DNA of 64,000 nucleotides, from positions 29,609,003 to 29,673,002 of the forward strand of contig OY829657.1 in assembly GCA_963691815.1 (NCBI GenBank). Reading direction: 5' to 3'. Shown here piece after piece: positions 1 to 9,054 of the stretch. This stretch comes from Echiichthys vipera (Eukaryota; Chordata; Actinopteri; Perciformes; Trachinidae). A program made the translations under genes and the position numbers. Under the pieces are notes generated by a model that was given only the letters and a program-made list of their open reading frames with translations, had not been told where the DNA came from and searched no databases. Every line of letters starts with the position of its first letter. The stretch's first letter is position 1.

Positions 1-538
1 CTCACAAGGCTGATGATGTTACTGAAACCCTTTGTGCTCCAAGTGCCAACGCCCGTCGTTAGAGTGGCAGTCGTTGGTGGGCAGTTGGTTTGGACTTTGT
101 TAGTGCTCTATTGAGTCTGAACGACAGTCGTTAGGTCACAGGAGGCCATGTGTGAACAGTTGTTCTTTGAGATTAGATTGTTGAATCTCCTGGGAAGGGA
201 TGAAAGGGCAGCATTGTAAATTGGAGATAAGTGGTGTCTCAGACCTCCTCCTCTGTTTAGCGATGGTTTCTCTACGAGTCTGAACGACAGTCGTTGGGGT
301 CACAGGAGGCCATGTCTGAACAGTTGTTCTTTGAGGTTAGATTGTTGAATCTCCTGGGAAGGGATGAAAGGGCAGCATTGTAAATTGGAGATAAGTGGTG
401 TCTCAGACCTCCTCTGTTTAGCGATGGTTTCTCTACGTTTACATAGATGGCTTCTTTTACTCCTCTTTCAAACCATCTGTCCTGTCTGTCCAAGATTTGG
501 ACATTTTTGTCATCAAAGGAGTGGGCTTTCTCCTTGAG
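1..538 (-). mobile_element. Penelope-like element, 3' part (minus strand)
   Basis: Read on the minus strand this is the C-terminal coding end and 3' tail of a Penelope-like retroelement (reverse transcriptase plus GIY-YIG nuclease class). Visible residues are KEKAHSFDD, DRWFERGVKEAIY and RGGLRHHLSPIYNAALSSL, the same string found in the plus-strand copies at 10078-10535 and 48530-49385. It meets a plus-strand PLE piece at about 538, so the two fragments are in inverted orientation. Only the part downstream of the nuclease motif is present. Basis: sequence match to other copies in this window plus recognition of the family. Confidence 0.8.
113..438. repeat. Tandem duplication of 163 bp inside PLE tail
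   Basis: Positions 113-275 and 276-438 are near-identical direct copies beginning GAGTCTGAACGACAGTCGTT and ending at TTTCTCTACG. Differences are a few bases plus a small CTC length change. The duplicated segment covers the last codons of the PLE reading frame and its downstream tail. It is a local duplication, since other PLE copies in the window have one copy of this segment. Confidence 0.9.
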
Positions 539-540
539 AG

Positions 541-869
541 GACAAGTAGAGGACAAGGCTTTGAACTCCTTCCTAGGAGTAACCCCAAGCCATTGGTTCA
601 GATATGTGGACGACACATGGGTTAAGATCAAATCCAAAGAGGTGCAAACTTTTACTGAACATATAAACTCTGTGGACAGAAACATCAAGTTCACCAGAGA
701 AGAAGTCAAGGACAGCAGTTTGCCCTTCTTAGACTGTGACGTTCATATGGAGAATGACAGGAGCCTCCACATTGGGGTATACAGAAAACCCACTCACACT
801 GATCAATATCTACTGTTTGACTCTCACCACCCTTTGGAACACAAGCTTGGCGTTATCAGAACACTGCAG
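541..869 (+). pseudogene. Penelope-like reverse transcriptase fragment
   Basis: Plus-strand fragment of the PLE reverse transcriptase. It carries the catalytic motif FRYVDDTWVKI (palm motif C, YVDD) followed by KFTREEVKDSSLPFLDC and KPTHTDQYLLFDSHHPLEHK, then stops matching after KLGVIRTLQH. The fingers and earlier palm motifs upstream, and the GIY-YIG nuclease downstream, are missing: the sequence jumps straight to the 3' tail at about 870. This is an internally deleted, non-functional copy. Family assignment rests on the YVDD context and identity with the PLE copy at 9055-9625. Confidence 0.8.
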
Positions 870-1127
870 CATAACGTACCCACCAGCTCACAGGCCCAAC
901 GACTGCTACTCTAACGACGGGCGTTGGCACTTGGAGCACAAAGGGTTTCAGTGACATCATCAGCCTTGTGAGAGGTTAAATACCTGGATATCACACCAGT
1001 TAGTTGGACCAGTCCCAGCCTGGTCAGATGCGTACATGAACTGATGAAGCCTCTTGGATGAGAGGTGAAACGTCTTCCTAGACAAATAACCAGTCCAGTT
1101 GCTTTTGACTGAAATTGCTTTGAGGAT
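870..1127 (+). mobile_element. Penelope-like element 3' tail
   Basis: Non-coding tail ending in TGACTGAAATTGCTTTGAGGAT, the end seen at 10381-10533, 44508-44630, 49180-49355 and 62400-62557. In complete ends the tail runs on into AACGATGACCTGG, the start of the PLE reading frame, which is how head-to-tail PLE copies (pseudo-LTRs) join. It contains the CTGATGA/GAAAC hairpin listed separately. Confidence 0.8.
1041..1085 (+). other. Hammerhead-like CTGATGA hairpin GAAAC core
   Basis: CTGATGA (1041-1047) is followed by a hairpin with stem CCTCT/AGAGG and then GAAAC (1067-1071), the layout of a hammerhead ribozyme core. PLEs are known to carry hammerhead ribozymes in their terminal repeats. Against it: there is an extra A after CTGATGA, the base before GAAA is T instead of the usual C, and I cannot place the cleavage UH or a convincing stem I. 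The motif recurs in every PLE tail here, so it is an element feature, but catalytic status is inference. Confidence 0.3.
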
Positions 1128-1338
1128 GTGCCCACAAACACCTTTTGCTGTAACCTTGACTCTGCATCGTCCACAGCCTTGGCAGCCCTCCACTTCCGCC
1201 CTGTTCTGACCTCAATCCCAGTCTGGGCAACCTTTGGATCGCTGGAGTCCCGATATTGTAGGACCTCCCTGGACAGCGTCACTATGAACTCCTCACTCAA
1301 GCTGCTGATGGGGAGCTTCAGCTTGTTGTTCTGCCCGT
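1128..1338 (-). pseudogene. LINE ORF fragment, unnamed fish family
   Basis: Minus-strand open stretch containing LPISSLSEEFIVTLSREVLQ, DSSDPKVAQTGIEV and RTGRKWRAAKAVDDAESRL. This string resembles a region upstream of the reverse transcriptase in some fish non-LTR ORFs, recognised from memory only. Both ends are cut: the PLE tail joins at 1127 and the other side runs out near 1340. No catalytic motif is included, so function cannot be assigned. Confidence 0.4.
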
Positions 1339-1344
1339 AAAAAT

Positions 1345-2003
1345 AATAATATAGTGTTCAGAACCCCTTTATTTATTTATATTTTCATGCACAATACAGT
1401 TGGCATAATATACAAAAAAAGCAAAAACAAAACAAAAAATATGTCAAAAATACACATTGTACACACCCAAAGTCACTCTTTGCACATGAAACATCCTTTT
1501 CACAAATTTGCATACCTTTCACAGTTTGCTCGGCTCCTCCCCTGCTCTGCTGCTCAGCCACACCCCTGATCAGTCTACAGCTTTCCCCTGATGCTCTCAC
1601 CTGCTCACCATCTCCAATCAAGCCAGTATATATGCAGCCTCACTCTTTGCCAGATTGTCTTCGCTCTCATGCCTGACTCTCCAGCACTTGTTCCCAGATT
1701 GCTTACCTGGTATTGATCCAACTTGCCTCTGACCTCGCCTCTTGTCTAAGCCCCGGTAAATCCACCAGCCTTCCGTCCTTGACCACGAGTATTGCCTGCC
1801 TGTTTTTCTGTTCCTCGTCTGACTGTGGCTGGTTGGCGCTTGGACTGTTACCTGCTCACAAGCCCACACACACCTGGATCCAGTTCTCTGCTGCCCTACC
1901 CTGGTCAGCCGTGTACCTGCTTTTACCTGCTGAATAAAGACTGTTTTAAAATGAATACCTGGTTCATTTGTGCTGCAATTGGGTTCACTCCATACCCGTT
2001 ACA
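1345..2003 (+). mobile_element. Solo LTR, Ty3/gypsy-like
   Basis: Promoter-like AGTATATATGCAGC (about 1622) is followed about 300 bp later by AATAAA (1933-1938) and the terminal TGCTGCAATTGGGTTCACTC...CCCGTTACA, a 3' end typical of fish gypsy LTRs. No internal retrotransposon sequence follows. The right edge (about 2003) abuts the protease remnant of the Maverick-like cluster. The left edge is uncertain and I could not read a target-site duplication. Confidence 0.6.
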
Positions 2004-2004
2004 A

Positions 2005-2350
2005 TACCATAACATCATTGTTCTGTAGATTATTACTATATTTCTTCATTAGAGCATCATAGGAAAACCCTTTATCCATATGAAAAAAAATACAATGCTG
2101 ACCACACACCGACGTGTTTTACAGAATGCTGTATAGACACACTAGGGAAGTATGCGTATAAAGGCGCATTCCCAAAGCTTTCAAAAATGAACCCACTTCG
2201 TGTTCATTGATGTGAAGGGCCAACCAATGTTGACCACTCATGTAAGAGGGGTCAGTATTTATCACCAGCCCCTAGGGTCTATTCTTAATAATTTTTTAGG
2301 TAACTGATCACTGGCAAATACTCCTACAAAGACATTTCGTTTTACCAGCT
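2005..2350 (-). pseudogene. Adenain-like cysteine protease remnant (Maverick/Polinton)
   Basis: Minus-strand reading, with one or two frame changes, gives VFASDQLPKKLL, then INTDPSYMSGQHWLALHI and NTSVCGQHCIFF. These fit the adenovirus-type protease carried by Maverick/Polinton elements: the His of GQHW and the Cys of SVCGQHC sit where the catalytic His and Cys are expected, and NTDP is a conserved lead-in. The protein would process capsid proteins of a virus-like element. It is truncated at the C-terminus by the solo LTR ending at 2003 and lies just downstream of the capsid-like gene, as expected for such clusters. Confidence 0.6.
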
Positions 2351-2395
2351 TGCCAAGAACCTCAGTCAACTCTACTGTATTTATAATGTGACGAT

Positions 2396-3345
2396 TTCAG
2401 TAAAAATCAATGAGAACTTGTCGCTGTGAAGACAGAATCATGTGTGGAATAAACTATGGCATTTATTGTTCTCTGCAGATGATTTATAAAACACGCCTCT
2501 AGACGAACACTGCCATTTCTTATAAGGGACATATTCCCTCCACAGCCCTCGTCAGGGGTCAAGTTAAAGCAAAACATGGAATAACCTCTACAAAATTCAA
2601 CCCTGGTTATCGCTATAGCAGTGCTTTTTAAATACTTGCCAGTGGCTGCATATAACTGGTGATACTCTCTTACGGCGTTACTCCTTGCAAAATTGGGCTG
2701 AAAGGGTTTTGAGGGACACTGCTGCCCATCAACGTTTTAACACAAAAATTCTATATCATAATAGTTAAACGCAAAAGGATTATGCATATAAGATCCACTA
2801 ACAGATTAATTATCTAGAAATGCTATAACACATACATTTTGGTATCTGCCCCAAAAATATATTTTCCTGAATACAGACCTGGGTATCTGTAGGAATGCTA
2901 AAATTATTGATGCAGACCCTGTCAATAGAGTATTTCACGTTACTGTGCATTAGAGCTTTGGCGTGGGTGAGTTTAACAGAGGGAGACACAGTGACTTTCT
3001 TTATTAACATACTTGCAGACATAATACTGACCTTAAAGTCATCCACCGTATTTCTCATTAGACAAACTTAAATTTATAAGAGCAAAAAACTAATTTTAAG
3101 ATCAACACCGTTTATCAACAACTTGTCCTGAAAAAACAGATTAATTCCACCACACAACCCCCGTCTGTATACCCCATTCTCTTGACAAGTCGTTCATTAT
3201 CCCCGCCAGCTGTCACATCCTCCATATGACCTGCAGTGTCCATACAAAACAATACAGATCCAAACTGTGTTTGTAGAGCATCCTTTCCATAATTTAAAAG
3301 ACATTCTATAATCCCTTGATAAGGATTTGTGTTTGGCGACTGTGT
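2396..3345 (-). pseudogene. Major-capsid-like protein of Maverick/Polinton-type element
   Basis: Minus-strand remnant in several frames. N-terminal part: IIECLLNYGKDALQTQ and CMDTAGHMEDV. Middle (2810-3058): LIKKVTVSPSVKLTHAKAL and YSIDRVCINNFSIPT. C-terminal part: NPFAFNYYDIEF, VDGQQCPSKPFQPNFA, FNLTPDEGCGGNMSLI and NGSVRLEACF. This ordered motif series matches the family whose nematode member is named F54H12.2, which accompanies the F54H12.3 integrase family. Equating it with the double-jelly-roll capsid of Polintons is an inference. At least two frameshifts and stops make it a pseudogene. Confidence 0.6.
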
Positions 3346-3491
3346 AATGAGAATATATTTCCAGCTCTTGCCTTGCGATGTTTTGCCCCCTTACGTCCTC
3401 TTACGGGTGTACTTTTTCTTTTTAAAGTAACCCTCTTCTTATTTGCAACTAGGCGGCACCTCTTTGGCTGGAAGCTCCAACATTTGTGCAA
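3306..3491 (-). CDS. Small basic protein, uncertain
   Basis: A 61-codon minus-strand frame rich in Lys and Arg, with KKRVTLKRKSTPVRGRKGAK. It lies between the penton-like and capsid-like remnants and overlaps the 3' end of the former. Small basic DNA-condensing proteins occur in adenovirus- and Polinton-type gene clusters at comparable positions, but the match is only compositional. It may equally be the out-of-frame end of a neighbour. Confidence 0.25.
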   Translation of the reverse strand: MHKCWSFQPKRCRLVANKKRVTLKRKSTPVRGRKGAKHRKARAGNIFSLHSRQTQILIKGL

Positions 3492-3849
3492 GTTTTCCTC
3501 GAAACGTCAATTCCAGATCTCTTAGGGGTATTACAGACACTCTGTTTGTAATGGCATTGGATCTCAGCTTGATATAGTGCATATTATTATTGGACAAGCA
3601 GTTGTTTATCTCAGTTATAAGCTGTGTCATAGTATTGTAGAATCCGCTCGTTACTGTAAGATAGACCCTCTTGTTTGTTTTTCTATCGAATGCAACAAAT
3701 TCTGCATCACTTGCTGAAAAGTTTGTCCATGTTTTTGGATATTGAATTTCTATTAACCCCACTTCATAACTCCCTTTAAACTGTAAAGGTTTGGGCAGTG
3801 TAGGTGCAACCAGCAGATGATTGTTAATTTCTGGATTAACGTGAACCAC
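3439..3849 (-). pseudogene. Penton-like (minor capsid) protein fragment of Maverick-type element
   Basis: 137-codon minus-strand frame starting MVHVNPEINNHLL and containing the signature LPKPLQFKGSYEVGLIEIQY followed by PKTWTNFSASD. The LPKP..L.G.(W/Y)EVGL.EIQYP.TW pattern is shared by a protein family encoded next to Polinton-type integrases. I infer a minor capsid or penton role. Known members are longer; here the frame ends at PPSCK and the C-terminal half is missing. The start codon lies directly against the dispersed repeat at 3815-5045, whose other copy (51245-52285) also carries these first codons. Confidence 0.5.
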
Positions 3850-4423
3850 AGATTACACCGAGGTGTGAATTGTCAAAGGGACCCCCAAACTGTTAGTTTA
3901 TTGGCTGATCTGAACTCTAGTGATGACATCATCAGTGTCTATAAAACTGTAGAACCTTTCTTCAACCAGTCTCTCTCTCTTGGATTCCTCTTCCTTGGAC
4001 CCTCATCGAATCTCCACACTCAACTCGACGCTCTCCTGCCGGATCCAGGGACCAGCTGCCCGCTTTCTCGGCCATGAAAATGGCCTGTATTGAGTAGGAT
4101 CATCAACCGGTTACCAACTCAACCGAGCAGAACAAAGAGCGATCTGAGTCCTCTTTTGCCTAAGAGCAACAACCAAGACAAGAACCTTTCTTCAACCAGC
4201 CACTGGCATCAAGCAACACAAAACATCTCCCATCTCATGGACTGGTAACTAATCACCAACTGGGCATTACTACATGTTATAGGACTGTATGAACGGCTAG
4301 ATAGAACTGTAACTTTGTTATAACCTGTATAAGAACTCCTGAGATCATCAGCCTGCTGGCCTATGTGTAACTTAAATTTTCACACCATCCCTGCAGGGGT
4401 CCAAGCCCCCACCTCTCCTCTTT

Positions 4424-4507
<84 letters not shown>

Positions 4508-5045
4508 AACCCATTTGCTTTTAGTTTTAGTTAGTTTATTGTGTTTTGTTTGTTGCATTTATTAATTTGTTAATAAATTTTTGTGTTTACCATATTTCTG
4601 TTTATTTAATATTACACAAAGATGAATGAGCCAGCCTCTACTAAGAAAAGAACTTTTAAATCCTTCAACTGATTAAACTATTACCTTTATCGGTGTTCAA
4701 CCCTTAATTAGTAGTTTAATATATTTAATGAGACTTTTATATTAGTTTTCACTCCGTCTATGACGGTGGTGCCCCAAGGGACTAGAGTAATTTTTATTAT
4801 TATCTTTGATAATTATTGGTGATAACTGATATTTACTTGATTAACAATAAGTTTATTGAGAATACTCAATCTCATAATCTGAACGTAAGTAAAGGCCGTA
4901 CATTTAATTGGTTCTCCGTGTGAAGGTTAAATAAATTAAAGTTATTCATTTTTAGTAATTTTTCTTTATTAATTTTCTTTATCAAATATTGCATTTGATA
5001 GTCATACTTTTGATCCAATTAATCCTTAAGTACCTACAGCAGTTT
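3815..5045 (+). repeat. Dispersed repeat A, promoter-like, copy 1
   Basis: About 1.2 kb that recurs at 51368-52285. Shared landmarks are GGGACCCCCAAACTGTTAGT, TGATGACATCATCAGTGTC followed by a TATA-like CTATAAAACT, CTCCACACTCAACTCGACGCT, TTCTCCGTGTGAAG and a long AT-rich end. This copy carries about 365 bp (roughly 4040-4400) absent from copy 2, and lacks about 110 bp present in copy 2 near 51415-51535. The layout (CRE-like palindrome, TATA, AT-rich tail) suggests an LTR or promoter segment, but I found no clear termini. Confidence 0.7.
4428..4501. repeat. (CA)n microsatellite
   Basis: About 36 uninterrupted CA units inside dispersed repeat A. The copy at 51720-51745 has only a short interrupted CA run, so the tract expanded here or contracted there. 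Confidence 0.97.
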
Positions 5046-5259
5046 TGTTCTAAAATTTGCTATTGTGTTGTCAGGGTAGAATGCTGCAGAGGAGTTGCCA
5101 GGCAGTGTGAGATAAATCCCTCACCATCCATGTTGGACCCCTATGGTAACTGAATGACCAGTTTTTCTGAAATCCAGGTATTAAACTTATCTGACCACCC
5201 CACCCACTTCACTAGCACCATGGATTGCCCCTGTCGTCTCTTTTTAGACACTATTTTTT

Positions 5260-6161
5260 CTATTTTATACGTCTTGTTTTATCCACAATAACTTTTTGTA
5301 GCTCTTGTTTGTAAAAGGTTCCATGCAGTATCTCCCTGTCATAATCCTTTAGCCTGTAGACAGGAGGTCTCCGTGGTACACACTCCACAATAGTAAAATA
5401 TTCATCAGCAAAATTTTGTTTATAACCTTTTTTAAAAGGCCCTCTTAACTTTGAAATTCTGACTGTATCGCCCACTAAATACTTAACATGAAGCACTCCA
5501 TCTTTTGTTTTATATAAGTTATTAAAAACAATGTATTCGTTGTCTTTTGTCACCTCAGAGCGTCTCATTTTAATACTACCGTGATAACTCATGTTGTAAG
5601 AGCTGACTAGGCCTTGCAGAATGTCCACATAGCATTTTAAGTTATGGGCTGACAAATAACGCCACATTTTAGATTTCAGAGTTCTACTGAAATGTTCAAC
5701 AACATAGGCCTCATCTGAAGTGGTAAAGTGTATAATTTCATTATTTTTGATTAGTGACTCAAACTCTTTGTTTAAGAACTCCGTTTCTTTTGTCTGTCTG
5801 TAATTTATGAGGTATTCAACCTTCTTCTAGAATATCTTTAAAAGCTACCGAAACACATCTACCACTTTTTCTTTTCAAACATCTAATCCAGGCATATTTT
5901 GAAAACAGGTCTATACATGTTAATAAATATCTCACCCTGAAGAATATTCTGACATGTCCACTAGATCTGCCTGAAACTGCCCATCAAGGGGGGCTGTTTC
6001 ATGAAGAGTATACGCATCCTGTTTTAACAGCCAGTTTTCTACATCAGAGTCTGCACAGCGAGTTCCAAGATGTTGGTGTAGTGTTTTGAAGTTTTGTGTT
6101 TACCCCCGTATCCTCCTGTACTTTCTAGATCATAATATATTTTTCTCTTAACGTCCTCCAT
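5260..6161 (-). pseudogene. Maverick/Polinton-type integrase (F54H12.3-like)
   Basis: Minus-strand remnant of a DDE integrase. In order: MEDVKRKIYYDLESTGGYGG, QFQADLVDMSEYS (first catalytic Asp region), TEFLNKEFESLIKNNEIIHF, YVVEHFSRTLKSKMWRYL (catalytic Glu region), then an intact 136-codon C-terminal frame with YNMSYHGSIKMRRSEVT, GDTVRISKLRGPFKKGY and REILHGTFYKQELQKV. The C-terminus matches the family annotated as transposon-derived protein F54H12.3. Stops and frameshifts lie at about 5820-6080, and the second catalytic Asp seems lost (TKET where TDKGT is usual). Upstream sequence is cut by the solo LTR at 6241. Confidence 0.7.
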
Positions 6162-6240
6162 GGCTGATGTTGGTAAATGAACACTAGTTATTTGTGATCA
6201 AGGTTTTTTTTTTATTCCCGAACCATGTTTGCAACATCAT

Positions 6241-6787
6241 TGTCATGAACGGTACAGAGATAACACACAAAAACAGGTGAACCCAATGCAGACACGGACA
6301 CGAAGTAAAAGTATAAACCAAAGTTTAATAACACTAACAAACAAACGCAAAACACTACAGGGGAAACAGGCAATACAAACAACAAGACCGTTGAGGGAAA
6401 AACAGGAACGAGGAGATGACGGAAGAATCAGGGAGACAGACGAGGAAACAGGAACACGGGAAACTACGGAGAAATAGAAAACAAACACGATTAGATATAA
6501 TTAGCAACGGGAAGCGTGATAACCACAACGAGAAAGGGAATGCCGATCCGGGGGGAATAGTTTACCAATGAGGGAATACAACGGTCCGGCGCTGCATGCC
6601 TGTCCGCTCAGGGTATAAGTAGTCATCCAGGTGATCAGCGTAGCAGGCTGCAGCTTGGGGGGGGACGCCTACTGGACCTAGACGAAAGACACAAGAGGAA
6701 CACACACATGCAGGGAAACACAGACAGAGGGAGACAAACTCAAACAAAAGGAAGAGAGGAAGTTACTGACAGAACCGAGTCTTGACA
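6241..6787 (-). mobile_element. Solo LTR (TGTCA...TTGACA), gypsy-like
   Basis: 547-bp segment with ends TGTCATGAAC and CTTGACA, flanked by ATCAT (6236-6240) and ATAAT (6788-6792), a possible 5-bp duplication with one mismatch. On the minus strand it reads as an LTR: a GC-rich promoter section, ATTAAA as a possible poly(A) signal, and the end TGCATTGGGTTCACC, like the gypsy LTR at 1345-2003. No internal region is present. Confidence 0.65.
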
Positions 6788-6936
6788 ATAATACTTCATA
6801 CACATCAGAATCTTGTCTTTAAAACAGACGGATATGCTTACACTGTGATATAATGTAATGTTTTCTACTAAACACATAATCTACACATTGTCTTCTGTTC
6901 GACATAAAAAAAATAAAAACGCACACAGTTCAAAAC

Positions 6937-7812
6937 TCAAGACATAAAAACAAAATACATGGTCCTATTGGTCTTTGTCACCATTTGGAGAAAACAATTT
7001 ACAATATTGACGAAGCCAACCTTTATATCACTGCATTTACCGACAATCCTCCATACCATGGCCCCTTGCCTCACACAATCCATCTGTTTTTTGAAGCTAG
7101 TCCAGTACAGATTTCTGTCGATGATATATAACGTATTACCAACAGCGTTACTCCACAAAGATCTCATATTGTACATGCATTTCTTTCTGCCCCTATTTAG
7201 CATGTTAGATACACTCGCCATTATGCTGAAGTGTTTTCCACACACCAAATCTTCAGAGAGTCCTGAGCTACAGTGTTCAGTCTACTGTACTCTCTAGTTA
7301 GCTTAGAAATTAGATATGGTTTTGTCAACCACTTCAACAAGGCAGTTACAGCCAAGTCTCGTATGCTAGTCAGAGAAGATGAAGCGATGCCTAGACAATC
7401 CAACACATATGTCTGTGACTTTGTATAATAATCATTTAAAACCTCTTGCCTAATCTCTCTCAGATGACCTTTAATGTAGTGTAAAGGAAGAATGTCGAGG
7501 CATGAATGCAGTGTTCTGTACTCATCATATACAATACACACAGTCTTTTTCAGCCCTTTGTTGAAGAACTCTGTGTCGATAATGGGCTACTGTTACCTCA
7601 ATAACACCGTGAGCTGTGTGTATGTGTGTGTGTGTGTGGGGGGGGACATATATGTCCATCGGCTCATCGTCCTTGTCGTCCTGTGTATCCCTGAAGGGGT
7701 CACCTGTTGGTTTTTCTCCAGAAGTAAGAGATGTCAGATTTCTTTTCCTCAAATCTTCAGCAAAGTCTTTCACCCAGGAGTTGTCACTGCAGGACTCCTG
7801 GCCGTGTATCAC
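6937..7812 (-). pseudogene. Unrecognised protein remnant
   Basis: Three minus-strand frames that look like one broken gene. 7525-7812 (ending QQRAEKDCVYCI) runs by a single frameshift into 7221-7541 (starting MCIVYDEYRTLHSCLDIL, then HLREIRQEVLNDYYTKS). A further shift leads to 6937-7248 (YWTSFKKQMDCVRQ, TNRTMYFVFMS). A (CA)n/(GT)n run at about 7618-7645 interrupts the first part. I do not recognise the family. Its orientation matches the Maverick-like genes to the left, so it may be another gene of that element, but this is only contextual. Confidence 0.35.
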
Positions 7813-8436
7813 ACCGGCACAAACATACTCTACAGATTAGATCAAATTAAACAAAACAAAAAAAACCTAACATTCTATCGGGATTGTTTTACACTTTGTA
7901 AAACAATTCTACAAACAGCTGTTCTTGGCATTCTCTGGAGCACCAGAGGTGTCAAAAAGTATTTTGCTAAGCTTTTCATAGCTCTTGTAGATCTTGTTCC
8001 ATCAGCATAAGGTACGATACGTGCGAAAACAGCAAGGACCCTCCGTCAATCACCCCACTAGATTCAAAATCCAGTAGTAAACCATGTTTCCCATTCTTTA
8101 GATGTGAGAGGGAAAGGTTTGTCTTCATCAGGCGAACCCATTCTTGTCTTTTGAATGATGCTGTTGTCCATGCAGTGTCTAAAAAAAAGTGTATGCTTCG
8201 GGGTCATAGACCTCAAGATCAGTCTCCACACGGTAAGTCTCTCCGACCACTGATCCATCCCACTATTCAGCGTACACACCATTTGAGCTACATAGCTCAC
8301 AGCATATTTTGTTTCTAAAATGAAACCAGTCTTCGGCAAAGAAACGAATGTGAGGGGTTGTACCAGGCACAAACATTTCATCGGCCTGTCTTGAATACAG
8401 GTATACTGCTCCCTGTCCAAAAAAGAACCACTCCAC
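7813..8436 (-). pseudogene. Unrecognised protein remnant next to PLE
   Basis: Minus-strand coding-like stretch in two frames: FFFGQGAVYLYSRQADEMF and FFAEDWFHFRNKICCELC in one; DEDKPFPLTSKEWETWF and, after a break, VIDGGSLLFSHVSYLMLMEQ in the next. The upstream frame is fused at about 8437 to the N-terminal part of a PLE, so this gene is truncated there. No known domain is recognised. The interval 7813-8063 has no open frame beyond short pieces. Confidence 0.3.
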
Positions 8437-9044
8437 TAGGGGTACCTCTTTTGGTGTCATGGCAAAGTTCAAGCCTTTGGTTAAGACCTCCTTCTCTGGG
8501 TGGGTAAGATCCGACAAATTCTTGACCCATCTGTTTTGTGTTTCTTCCTGTGCTGGAGTGTCAGTTTTTTTGCCTTCAAGTGAGTATTTCTGTGTTTTTG
8601 CCAATATCCAGGGATTGTAAATTGTGAAATTTCTTGGTTTGTCTTTCTCCCTCCGTCTTGTTGTGTTGAGATAGTTGGGCTTTCTGTGTGAAATCCACAA
8701 CTTTTTCCATAATAGAAACAGGTAAGATTGATGTCAGTTTCTGTAGTGAGAGGTCCGCTTTCTCTTTAAGTCCTTCAATAGTGAAATTGTCTTATTTGCT
8801 CACTGAGGAGTTGGTTTTGAGCCTTTCCGATGATTTTCTCCACTCTATGCCCTCTCATAGTGGAATTCAAGCATAGGCTAGTTGGTGTAAGCCTTAGTTG
8901 TTTGCATCTCAGACTAAACTGTAGGTGGTTTCTGTAATCTGCAATTTTCCGAGCCAACCTTTCATGTTCCCGCACCATTTTAAGGGTTGCCGACCCAAAT
9001 TGGTGTGCAATAAGCCTTTGAATGTTCTCATTTGTCCAGGTCAT
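8437..9044 (-). pseudogene. Penelope-like element N-terminal ORF part
   Basis: Minus-strand start of a PLE ORF. The ATG at 9044 begins MTWTNENIQRLIAHQ, and upstream lies the terminal sequence AACG found at PLE junctions. Visible motifs are REHERLARKIADYRNHLQF and LRCKQLRLTPTSL, then after a frameshift near 8780 WVKNLSDLTHPEKEVLTKGL and NFAMTPKEVP, the region that precedes the RT fingers in PLEs. It breaks off at 8437, where an unrelated frame starts. A plus-strand PLE piece begins about 10 bp away, making a head-to-head arrangement. Confidence 0.65.
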
Positions 9045-9054
9045 CGTTATCCTC

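Noticed and set aside
1713..2028. Open frames on the plus strand at 1713-1937 and 1792-2028
   Set aside because: They lie in the solo LTR, overlap in two frames and have no domain; chance frames.
3306..3491. Adenovirus core protein homologue
   Set aside because: Only basic composition supports it; kept as an uncertain small frame and not named.
4740..4800. TGGTGCCCCAAGGG (about 4766) as a retroviral primer-binding site
   Set aside because: It lies in repeat A but matches no tRNA end I know beyond TGG and is not next to a clear LTR end.
7221..7541. Type B DNA polymerase piece of the Maverick-like element
   Set aside because: I looked for a YGDTD-type motif in this and neighbouring frames and saw none.
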